From contig JAGZJD010000117.1 of NCBI GenBank assembly GCA_018365895.1, positions 1 through 5,333 on the forward strand: a stretch of DNA of 5,333 bases, in the 5' to 3' direction. A program made the position numbers and the translations under genes. Under the pieces are notes generated by a model. That model worked only from the letters and a program-made list of their open reading frames with translations, was not told the DNA's origin and searched no databases. Numbering within the stretch: the stretch's first letter is position 1; each line of letters opens with the position of its first letter. Source of the DNA: Lachnospiraceae bacterium. GTDB taxonomy: Bacteria > Bacillota_A > Clostridia > Lachnospirales > Lachnospiraceae. Positions 1 through 5,333 of this stretch are shown here, in pieces.

Positions 1-53
1 GTCTGATTGCAGCAGACCAGGCGGCAAAACTGGCAAATATGCAGGAAGACTAA
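1..53 (+). CDS. 3' end of an unidentified protein-coding gene (partial)
   Basis: Reading from base 3 gives an open frame whose C-terminal residues are LIAADQAAKLANMQED, ending in TAA at 51-53. The other two plus frames give less protein-like sequence, and one has a stop at bases 4-6. The tail is alanine-rich and amphipathic, as expected for a C-terminal helix, but it is too short to assign a family. A rho-independent hairpin begins about 70 bases downstream and is the likely transcript end for this gene, so it probably belongs to a different transcription unit from the phospholipase-like gene that follows. The frame choice is inference from composition and from the downstream terminator. Confidence 0.6.
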   Translation, partial: LIAADQAAKLANMQED

Positions 54-120
54 GAGTTTGATAAAGAGACAAGATTTAGGGCATAAGCGAATGAATACAG
101 CGGAAAGAAATGAATGATAT

Positions 121-166
121 AAATGGAAACCGGAACAACAGATGAGTGTATCCGGTTTCTATTTTT
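121..166 (+). terminator. Rho-independent terminator of the upstream gene
   Basis: The arms GAAACCGGA (126-134) and TCCGGTTTC (151-159) are perfectly complementary. The stem extends outward through a G-T pair (125/160) and A/T pairs from 121-124 with 161-164. The loop is 16 bases and a run of T follows (162-166). The GC-rich core followed by a T tract is typical of intrinsic termination. It sits between the partial gene ending at 53 and the promoter region of the next operon. Confidence 0.8.
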
Positions 167-201
167 GTAAAAGAAGACTATAGCCATATCAGGTAACTTT
201 G

Positions 202-210
202 TGATAAAAT
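202..210 (+). promoter_or_regulatory. Candidate extended -10 promoter for the plus-strand operon
   Basis: TGATAAAAT matches the extended -10 pattern TGnTATAAT with one mismatch in the hexamer. It lies about 44 bases before the ATG at 254 and downstream of the terminator at 121-166, where a new promoter is expected. No good -35 hexamer is visible 16-18 bases upstream (the sequence there is close to AGCCAT). That is tolerable for an extended -10 promoter but lowers certainty. No operator or riboswitch-like structure is evident between 167 and 253. Confidence 0.4.
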
Positions 211-253
211 ATTTTCTGTACGGCGATATCTGATAAGGACAGGAGGGATTTAT

Positions 254-1045
254 ATGCCGGCGCTTTATGCACATAATCAATTTGGAAATAAAGTTTTAAG
301 AAAACTGGATGAAGAGAATCGTAAGCGGGCGCTTCGTTATTTGCCTTTATTTCGAATCGGTCTGCAAGGACCGGACTATCTTTTTTTCTATCATCCATTT
401 CAGAAGAATGAGATCAGTGGAACCGGATATCGGCTCCATGAAGAATCTGCATTGGGATTTATCGAACATGCGCAGAAAATCATAGAAGAAAAGGGAATGG
501 ATTCTCCGGAATATGCGTATGCATTAGGTTTTATCTGCCATTTTGCACTGGACAGTGAATGTCATCCATTTGTGGAGTCTGAGATTCTTCGAACCGGTGT
601 CGGACACATTGAGATTGAGAGCGAATTTGAAAAGCATCTCATGAGAAAGAATGGCGAAGAACCATTGTCTTATCCGATTGGAAAGACATTTCCAACAGAT
701 CCGAAAACGGCAGGGATCGTTGCAGAATTTTATGAAGGAATTACTCCAAAGTATGCCTGCAGATCACTGAGATCTATGCGCTTTTGTAAAAATGTATTGA
801 CAGCTCCATGCCCGGTAAAGCGAGCGCTTATCGACATTGGGATGAGAATTTCAGGGCAATATGAATCGCTTCAGGGGCATTTGCTTCGTCCGAAAGATAA
901 TCCAAAGTGCAGTGAAAGTATCGTTGGACTGGAGAAACGGTTAGAAGGAGCAGTGCCGGTTGCGCTTGGATTGATCAGAGATTTTGAGTCCAGTGTAGAA
1001 GTAGGAACAGAATTAAGTGATCGATTTGATCGGAATTTTGAGTAA
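254..1045 (+). CDS. Zinc-dependent phospholipase C family protein, no signal peptide
   Basis: This 263-residue protein resembles the zinc-dependent phospholipase C / S1-P1 nuclease-like fold (Zn_dep_PLPC), whose secreted members hydrolyse phospholipid head groups using three metal ions. Candidate ligands occur in the expected order: H7, D41 (in GPDYLFF), H62, H96 and D100 (in the ICHFALDSECHPF block), H104, H118 and E122. The H-x3-D and H-x3-E spacings and the 14-residue step from H104 to H118 match the classical enzymes. Unlike secreted PLCs it begins MPALYAHNQFG, with no hydrophobic leader and no equivalent of the mature N-terminal tryptophan ligand, so it is predicted to be cytoplasmic. 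The ATG is set by AGGAGG at 241-246, 7 bases upstream. It is the first gene of the operon, with the MFS transporter 38 bases after its stop. Family membership is confident; substrate and even catalytic activity are not shown. Confidence 0.85.
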   Translation: MPALYAHNQFGNKVLRKLDEENRKRALRYLPLFRIGLQGPDYLFFYHPFQKNEISGTGYRLHEESALGFIEHAQKIIEEKGMDSPEYAYALGFICHFALDSECHPFVESEILRTGVGHIEIESEFEKHLMRKNGEEPLSYPIGKTFPTDPKTAGIVAEFYEGITPKYACRSLRSMRFCKNVLTAPCPVKRALIDIGMRISGQYESLQGHLLRPKDNPKCSESIVGLEKRLEGAVPVALGLIRDFESSVEVGTELSDRFDRNFE

Positions 1046-1069
1046 TAGTTTCGCGAAGGATGAGGATCG

Positions 1070-1075
1070 AGGAGG
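1070..1075 (+). promoter_or_regulatory. Ribosome binding site fixing a TTG start
   Basis: AGGAGG lies 8 bases before the TTG at 1084. No ATG or GTG is suitably placed, and the first in-frame ATG (codon 38) would remove the first membrane helix and its conserved motif. The strong site therefore decides the start in favour of TTG. Confidence 0.85.
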
Positions 1076-1083
1076 ATATCTGA

Positions 1084-2325
1084 TTGGAAAAAACAAAACT
1101 GACAAAATTAGAAAAGTACTGGATTTTGTATGATGTGGGGAATTCAGCGTTTATTTTGCTTGTCTCAACAATCATACCGATTTATTTTAATGCGATGGCA
1201 GAAGCGGCAGGTCTGTCGGAAGTGGATTATCTGGCATACTGGGGATATGCGGCGTCTGTCTCTACCATTCTGGTAGCACTGATCGGACCGGTATTTGGAA
1301 CGATCGCAGATACAAAAGGGTTTAAAAAACCTATCTTTATTGCCAGTATGATGGTGGGTGTGCTTGGATGTGCGGCGCTTTCTCTGCCAAAGTCATGGAT
1401 TGCCTTTCTGGCAGTGTTTGTAATTGCAAAAGTTGGTTATTCATCAAGTCTTGTGTTTTATGATGCAATGCTTTCGGATGTGACCACTCATGAGAGAATG
1501 GATATGGTATCTTCACATGGTTATGCGTGGGGATATCTTGGAAGCTGTATTCCGTTTGTATTCAGTCTTGCGGTGGTACTGCTTTATGAACAGATAGGCA
1601 TTACAATGACAACAGCGATGGCAATCGCATTTTTCCTGAATGCAGCATGGTGGTTTCTTGTAACCATCCCACTGCTGAAAAACTATGAACAGATTCACTA
1701 TGCAAAACATCATAAACACCCGGTAAGAGAGAGTTTTCAGAGACTTGGACATGCGTTTCGAGATATAAAGAAGCATAAGAAAATATTTTTATTTCTTATT
1801 TCATTTTTCTTTTATATCGATGGCGTATATACAATTATCGAGATGGCAACTGCTTACGGAAGTGCATTGGGACTGGATGCAATGAATCTTTTAGTAGCGC
1901 TTCTTGTGACGCAGATTGTAGCATTTCCGTTTGCACTACTCTTTGGGAATTTGGCTAAGAAGTACGAGACAAGCAGTCTGATTAAAATCTGTATAGCAGC
2001 TTATGCAGGGATTGCTTTGTTTGCGATTCAGTTGGATAAACAGTGGGAATTCTGGATGCTGGCAGTCTGTGTGGGAATGTTCCAGGGAGCAATCCAGGCA
2101 TTGTCTAGATCTTATTTTGCAAAAATTATTCCGCCGGAAAAAGCAGGAGAATTTTTTGGGATTTTTGATATTTGCGGGAAAGGCGCAGCTTTTATGGGAA
2201 CCGCTCTGATGGGAGTTTTTGCTCAGGTAACAGGCAATGCAAACGGGGGCGTTTTTATTTTAGCAATTATGTTTGTAATAGGATTTTTTGTGTTTGTGAA
2301 AGCGGATCGGACAAAAGCAGTATAG
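1084..2325 (+). CDS. MFS transporter, UMF1/Atg22-like family
   Basis: This 413-residue integral membrane protein has about twelve hydrophobic helices, roughly at 12-35, 52-76, 82-102, 104-130, 145-168, 175-198, 233-259, 267-291, 297-316, 322-346, 358-385 and 388-407. A basic cytoplasmic loop rich in His and Lys (about 203-232) separates the two halves. Two blocks point to the UMF1 (Atg22-like) branch of the major facilitator superfamily: YDVGNSAF in the first helix (16-23) and the QALSRSYF...PPEKAGEFFG block near helix 10-11. The yeast member Atg22 exports amino acids from the vacuole, but bacterial members have no firm substrate, so only a membrane solute transporter can be claimed. The start is TTG with a strong upstream AGGAGG; the initiating residue would still be methionine. 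It lies 38 bases after the phospholipase-like gene and 24 bases before the DUF2156 gene, consistent with one transcript. Confidence 0.88.
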   Translation: MEKTKLTKLEKYWILYDVGNSAFILLVSTIIPIYFNAMAEAAGLSEVDYLAYWGYAASVSTILVALIGPVFGTIADTKGFKKPIFIASMMVGVLGCAALSLPKSWIAFLAVFVIAKVGYSSSLVFYDAMLSDVTTHERMDMVSSHGYAWGYLGSCIPFVFSLAVVLLYEQIGITMTTAMAIAFFLNAAWWFLVTIPLLKNYEQIHYAKHHKHPVRESFQRLGHAFRDIKKHKKIFLFLISFFFYIDGVYTIIEMATAYGSALGLDAMNLLVALLVTQIVAFPFALLFGNLAKKYETSSLIKICIAAYAGIALFAIQLDKQWEFWMLAVCVGMFQGAIQALSRSYFAKIIPPEKAGEFFGIFDICGKGAAFMGTALMGVFAQVTGNANGGVFILAIMFVIGFFVFVKADRTKAV

Positions 2326-2349
2326 TATTGTGAAGTAGAAAGAGGTATT

Positions 2350-3264
2350 ATGTTAATTGAGTTTAAACGTCCGCAGCTAGAAGATAAAGAGGTGCTTTCA
2401 GAATATTTCTGGAATTATCCGTCTAGAAGTTGTGACAGAACATTTGTAAATGGATTTTTATGGTCAAGATTTTATAACGGTGGTTTTGCAGTTATTGAAG
2501 ATACACTGGTATTTGAAGATGAATTGAATGGACAGTATTCTTATTCTTATCCGGCAGGAACACCGGAGAATATCAAAAAGGCAATTCTGTGCCTGGAAGA
2601 GCTTTGCAGAGAAAAGGGAATTCCTTTGGCACTTCATGCAGTGACGCCGGATCAGTTCGCACAGTTAGAACAGTTATTTCCGGGAAAGTTCCAGATAGAA
2701 TATAACAGAGACTGGGCAGATTATGTTTATGAATCTGAAAAGCTGGCTACTTTGTCTGGTAAGAAACTTCATTCCAAACGAAATCACGTTAATCGTTTTA
2801 TGGCAACTCATGATAACTGGACTTATGAAAAACTGACAAAAGAAAATGTAGAAGAATGTTTTCAGATGGCACTTCTGTGGAGAAAAGAAAATGGATGTGA
2901 CGATGATGAGGACAAAAATGAAGAAATGTGCGTAACATTGAATTCTTTGCGGTTATTTGAGGAATTAGGAGTTGTTGGAGGAATTCTTCGTGTAGATGGC
3001 AGAATTGTAGCATTTACCATGGGAGAACCAATTTGTGAAGATACGTTTGTTGTGCATATTGAGAAGGCATTTGCAGATGTGGATGGAGCTTATACAGTGA
3101 TCAACCAGCAGTTTGTGCAGCATGAATGTTTGAATTACAAGTATGTAAATAGAGAAGAAGATACGGGAGCAGAAGGACTGCGAAAAGCAAAATTATCTTA
3201 CAAGCCGGCGTTCCTTGTGGAAAAGGGAATGGTAACCTGTGTAGAGCAGGAAAAGGAGCAGTAG
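2350..3264 (+). CDS. DUF2156 protein (phosphatidylglycerol lysyltransferase C-terminal-like)
   Basis: This 304-residue soluble protein has no membrane segment. Its sequence fits the DUF2156 family, the double GNAT-like fold that forms the C-terminal catalytic half of MprF, which moves an amino acid from aminoacyl-tRNA to phosphatidylglycerol. Recognisable blocks are DWADYVY (121-127), the basic GKKLHSKRNHVNRF stretch (137-150), an acidic NGCDDDEDKNEEMC segment (181-194), the β-strand region GGILRVDGRIVAFTMGE (about 215-231), and the C-terminal YVNREEDTGAEGLRKAKLSYKP block (265-286). Stand-alone DUF2156 proteins lack the MprF flippase domain and most are uncharacterised, so lipid aminoacylation is possible but not shown. 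The ribosome binding site is an AAAGAGG-like purine run ending at 2345, rather close (4 bases) to the ATG. It lies 24 bases after the transporter gene, and its last codons contain the ribosome binding site of the next gene. Confidence 0.85.
   Translation: MLIEFKRPQLEDKEVLSEYFWNYPSRSCDRTFVNGFLWSRFYNGGFAVIEDTLVFEDELNGQYSYSYPAGTPENIKKAILCLEELCREKGIPLALHAVTPDQFAQLEQLFPGKFQIEYNRDWADYVYESEKLATLSGKKLHSKRNHVNRFMATHDNWTYEKLTKENVEECFQMALLWRKENGCDDDEDKNEEMCVTLNSLRLFEELGVVGGILRVDGRIVAFTMGEPICEDTFVVHIEKAFADVDGAYTVINQQFVQHECLNYKYVNREEDTGAEGLRKAKLSYKPAFLVEKGMVTCVEQEKEQ
3253..3258 (+). promoter_or_regulatory. Ribosome binding site of the methyltransferase fragment, inside the DUF2156 gene
   Basis: AAGGAG sits within the last codons of the DUF2156 reading frame and 8 bases before the ATG at 3267. 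The upstream stop (3262-3264) and this start are only 2 bases apart, an arrangement typical of translational coupling. It shows that the fragment was once, and may still be, translated as part of the operon. Confidence 0.75.
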
Positions 3265-3266
3265 AA

Positions 3267-3533
3267 ATGAATTTTAATAAATGGTGTGCGAGAGAACTGC
3301 CACCGTGGGAAATGCTGATGAAACGTATCGTATGGCTTCAAATGGGAACGCTTCAAGGAAAACGTATACTTGATTTTGGAAGTGGAGCTGGTATTACTAC
3401 AAATTATTTTGCAAGAGAAAATGAAGTGATTGCAGTAGAACCATCAAAAGAAGATGTTCTTATTAGGAGAACGGATTTTGCCTATCAGCAATTTTTTCAT
3501 CATTTATTTTTAGAAAAAAATGTTAATTGTTAA
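3267..3533 (+). pseudogene. C-terminally truncated class I SAM-dependent methyltransferase
   Basis: The 88-residue frame opens like a class I methyltransferase. An N-terminal helix region (NKWCARELPPWEMLMKRI) precedes motif I, the SAM-binding loop ILDFGSGAG at 34-42, and β-strand 2 VIAVEPS at 54-60, whose E58 would contact the SAM ribose. Similarity in style continues to about FAYQQ (71-75) and then gives way to FFHHLFLEKNVNC and a stop. Class I methyltransferase domains usually need around 200 residues or more, so motifs beyond the second strand and the substrate-binding half are absent. I found no continuation in the other two frames before the terminator at 3554, which favours a deletion over a simple frameshift. 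The sequence after 3490 is notably AT-rich, unlike the coding region before it. The start is well supported by AAGGAG at 3253-3258. A deliberately short protein cannot be excluded, but a complete enzyme is very unlikely. Confidence 0.75.
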
Positions 3534-3553
3534 CGTTTATAGCGGGAAAAGCA

Positions 3554-3597
3554 GGAGCTGTTGCGTCAGTAGATTTGTTTACTGACGCAACAGCTCC
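3554..3597. terminator. Bidirectional terminator between converging operons
   Basis: A perfect 18-bp inverted repeat (3554-3571 with 3580-3597) closes an 8-base loop. On the plus strand it is followed by GTTTTA; on the minus strand by a short T run (the complement of AAAA at 3547-3550). It lies 20 bases after the methyltransferase fragment and about 40 bases after the stop of the converging DUF4317 gene, so it can end both transcripts. The T tracts are short, but the stem is long and GC-rich. Confidence 0.88.
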
Positions 3598-3636
3598 GTT
3601 TTATGTTCTAAAAGCACTTTCTAATAAATTTCAATA

Positions 3637-4773
3637 TTATTCTTCAGTCAATCCCATAATGTGGATTCCATTGACTTCTACACTGTCATCCATCTGAATG
3701 ACAATACACCGGTGTCCGTCGATGATCTTCGTTTCAATCAGGTCGGTACGATCTGGATTTACCTGAATGGTAATGTTTGGCGTTTTCACTTCAAACTTTC
3801 TTGTACTGGCAATATTTGACACAAGAAAAGAAGACTGATCACTTCCGGTAGAGGCTTCATATTGACGGTCAAACTCTTCCAGATGTTCTTCCGTTGCTCC
3901 GCTGCTTGCAAGAAGTCGTTTTACCTCTGTTTTATCAAGAGAGAGAGGTTCCGGATTTTCTTTATTCTCTTCTGCAATTTCATTTAATTTTTCATGGATA
4001 TTTTTGACAACTTCATAATCGCATTCATTTCCAAGAGTTTCTTCGATAATTGTATGGAAGCTTTCTTTCTGAGTCTTTGCGGTAAGCGGAATCCGGCAGC
4101 CGAGGAATTCTTCTACAAATTCTGGTTGTAATTCTTCTGGATTTTTTGAATAGTAGAGGAGACTGTGGATATCGCTGTTTCGGTCAGTAAAAGCAGGGAA
4201 CAGGAATCCTTTTTGCGGAACTTCCACAATCCAGTCACGAATTCGATCCATAATGCTATTTGTTTCTTCGTTGTAACAGAGTCCGGCCTTGGATAATTTG
4301 ACCGGACAGATACTGCAAAGAAGGTGTTCATAGACATATTCGGAGGAATCAAACATTTCATCTCCGTCAGATGCTTTGCCGGGAATATCGTAAGCAGCGT
4401 GAATCAGGATAATGTAATAGTTTTCACCATAGGAATAATGTTCGATTACTCTGTCATAAAATTCATCTAACAGCATATCGTCTTTTAGCTTACTATCTCT
4501 TAGTTTCAAAAGAAATGTCTGGGCGCCATCAGAAAGTTCCTGTTCCAGTGGAAAATCAAGATTGATCAGATTTTTCCCAATAGTTCCGGAAAGAGTTTTT
4601 TTGAAAATATCAAAATATTTAAACATTTCTTCTTCAGGAAGAGAAAGGAATGCTTCTTTTAATTCTGTTTTTCGATCCTTCTCAGCATCTACATAGCATC
4701 CGCAAATGCGGGTAATGGCGCAATTGGAAGGAGAAAATTGTTTTTTAATTTCTGCAACTTCTTTTTTATTCAT
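3637..4773 (-). CDS. DUF4317 family protein of unknown function
   Basis: This 378-residue protein has no signal peptide or membrane helix, so it is predicted to be cytosolic. It is recognised as DUF4317 from its opening MNKKEVAEIKKQFSPSNCAITRICGCYVD and its central block: YYIILIHAAYDIP (119-131) followed by a Y-rich segment and LLCSICPVKLSKAGLCY (about 151-167). Cysteines cluster at 18, 24 and 26 and as C-x2-C at 153 and 156. They could bind a metal, but nothing here proves it. The C-terminal third is acidic and helical, then ends in a β-rich segment around ITIQVNPDRTDLIETKIIDGHRCIVIQMDD. The family is found mainly in Clostridia and has no known role. The ATG is preceded on the minus strand by GAGG (complement of 4783-4786) with about 9 bases of spacing. 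It follows the nitroreductase gene by 23 bases and is the last gene before the shared terminator. Confidence 0.85.
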   Translation of the reverse strand: MNKKEVAEIKKQFSPSNCAITRICGCYVDAEKDRKTELKEAFLSLPEEEMFKYFDIFKKTLSGTIGKNLINLDFPLEQELSDGAQTFLLKLRDSKLKDDMLLDEFYDRVIEHYSYGENYYIILIHAAYDIPGKASDGDEMFDSSEYVYEHLLCSICPVKLSKAGLCYNEETNSIMDRIRDWIVEVPQKGFLFPAFTDRNSDIHSLLYYSKNPEELQPEFVEEFLGCRIPLTAKTQKESFHTIIEETLGNECDYEVVKNIHEKLNEIAEENKENPEPLSLDKTEVKRLLASSGATEEHLEEFDRQYEASTGSDQSSFLVSNIASTRKFEVKTPNITIQVNPDRTDLIETKIIDGHRCIVIQMDDSVEVNGIHIMGLTEE

Positions 4774-4796
4774 GTAATTCTACCTCGTGTTATGTA

Positions 4797-5333
4797 TTAT
4801 TTCCATGTCACATTTGCAATCCTGCGCGGAGCAGTTCTTTCATAAAATACATGGGGATATCCAAGCAGCATACAGGCATGGATTGTTTCGTCCGGTGAAA
4901 GTGAGAGCCATTCCCGCACAGCCGGGATTCGGTTAGCAATACCGGCAAGATAACCGTTATAGAGAGCGCCAAGTCCGTTGGATACAGCCATTAATTCCAT
5001 ATTTTGCGCAGCCAGTCCTGCATCCAGAGCAGTATCCGCTGTAATGAACACAAGCGCCGGAGCATTGCGAAACAGAAAATCATCGTGACGGTCAGCGTTT
5101 CGGCGTTTGTAAAAGCTGGCAAATGGAATCAATTCGCGGGGAATCGATCCCTCTTGAGCAGCGATGAGAGAACCAATTTCATCCCAGAGTAATTGCTTGA
5201 AGGAATCGAGCTCTTTCTGAACAAAAATGAAGTGGCAGCTCTGGGAATTTTTGGCAGTGGCTGTATAACGTCCGACCTGGAGAAGTTCTTCTAACAGATG
5301 CTGTGAAATCGGTTCCGGTTTGTAATCGCGTAT
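4797..5333 (-). CDS. Nitroreductase family protein (5' end outside window)
   Basis: The minus-strand frame is open from the window edge at 5333 to TAA at 4799-4797, giving 178 visible residues. A TTG at 5132-5130 is only an internal leucine codon: the residues before it continue the domain, starting IRDYKPEPISQHLLEELLQVGRYTATAKNSQ, the usual FMN-binding opening of nitroreductases. Further marks are the GLAAQNMELMAVSNGLGALYNG helix region, where such enzymes bind FMN at the dimer interface, and the C-terminal LLGYPHVFYERTAPRRIANVTWK. That C-terminal style resembles the longer nitroreductases that carry an N-terminal 2[4Fe-4S] ferredoxin domain, but the first part lies outside the window, so the short and the ferredoxin-fused forms cannot be told apart. 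The expected role is FMN-dependent reduction of a nitro, quinone or similar acceptor using NAD(P)H or ferredoxin; the natural substrate is unknown. It lies 23 bases upstream of the DUF4317 gene, probably on the same transcript. Confidence 0.9.
   Translation of the reverse strand: MRDYKPEPISQHLLEELLQVGRYTATAKNSQSCHFIFVQKELDSFKQLLWDEIGSLIAAQEGSIPRELIPFASFYKRRNADRHDDFLFRNAPALVFITADTALDAGLAAQNMELMAVSNGLGALYNGYLAGIANRIPAVREWLSLSPDETIHACMLLGYPHVFYERTAPRRIANVTWK

Noticed and set aside
91..117. Tiny frame MNTAERNE before the terminator
   Set aside because: Eight codons with no clear ribosome binding site; indistinguishable from chance.
187..235. Inverted repeat TATCAG / CTGATA flanking the candidate promoter
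   Set aside because: Six base pairs separated by 37 bases is expected by chance and gives no convincing operator symmetry.
50..398. Two overlapping minus-strand frames across the terminator and promoter region
   Set aside because: They run through the hairpin terminator, the promoter and the start of the phospholipase-like gene, with low-complexity translations.
975..1175. Minus-strand open frame across the phospholipase/transporter junction
   Set aside because: It overlaps two real genes and their ribosome binding site and shows no recognisable protein pattern.
1513..1776. Open frame antisense to the MFS transporter
   Set aside because: It lies wholly opposite a well-supported membrane protein, has no convincing ribosome binding site, and its composition (Cys- and His-rich scraps) is typical of a shadow frame.
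2003..2209. Plus-strand frame within the transporter gene
   Set aside because: It is an out-of-frame shadow of transmembrane coding sequence.
4797..5132. A 111-residue minus-strand protein starting at the TTG at 5132
   Set aside because: The frame stays open to the window edge, and the upstream residues form the conserved opening of the nitroreductase domain, so this TTG is an internal leucine codon.
5004..5192. Plus-strand open frame opposite the nitroreductase
   Set aside because: It is antisense to strongly conserved enzyme sequence and has no supporting start signals.

Overview
The window looks like a chromosomal segment from a Gram-positive gut-type Clostridia, most likely Lachnospiraceae. 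The support is indirect: strong AGGAGG-type ribosome binding sites, short intergenic gaps, moderately AT-rich coding sequence, and families common in that group (a cytosolic zinc-dependent phospholipase C homolog, a DUF2156 protein, a DUF4317 protein and a ferredoxin-type nitroreductase). No RNA gene, CRISPR array, IS element or phage gene is visible.

Layout. Bases 1-53 hold the last 16 codons of an unidentified plus-strand gene, followed by a hairpin terminator at 121-166. After a probable extended -10 promoter (202-210) a plus-strand operon runs from 254 to about 3533: a zinc-dependent phospholipase C family protein, a 12-helix UMF1/Atg22-like MFS transporter starting at TTG, a DUF2156 (MprF C-terminal-like) protein, and an 88-residue fragment of a SAM-dependent methyltransferase. 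The gaps are 38, 24 and 2 bases. The methyltransferase has its SAM-binding start but loses the rest of its domain in an AT-rich stretch, so it appears to be a truncated remnant.

A perfect 18-bp hairpin at 3554-3597 separates this operon from a converging minus-strand pair. Read in transcription order, that pair is a nitroreductase family gene (its 5' end lies beyond base 5333) and, 23 bases further on, a DUF4317 gene of unknown function.

How the genes might work together. The plus-strand operon joins a phospholipase C fold, a membrane transporter and a domain known from lipid aminoacylation. That suggests envelope or lipid chemistry, but this is inference from gene order; none of the four has an assigned substrate. 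The minus-strand pair has no evident functional link beyond co-transcription. I do not see a clearly new system here. The points most worth a second look are the truncated methyltransferase, the leaderless phospholipase C homolog and the make-up of the operon.
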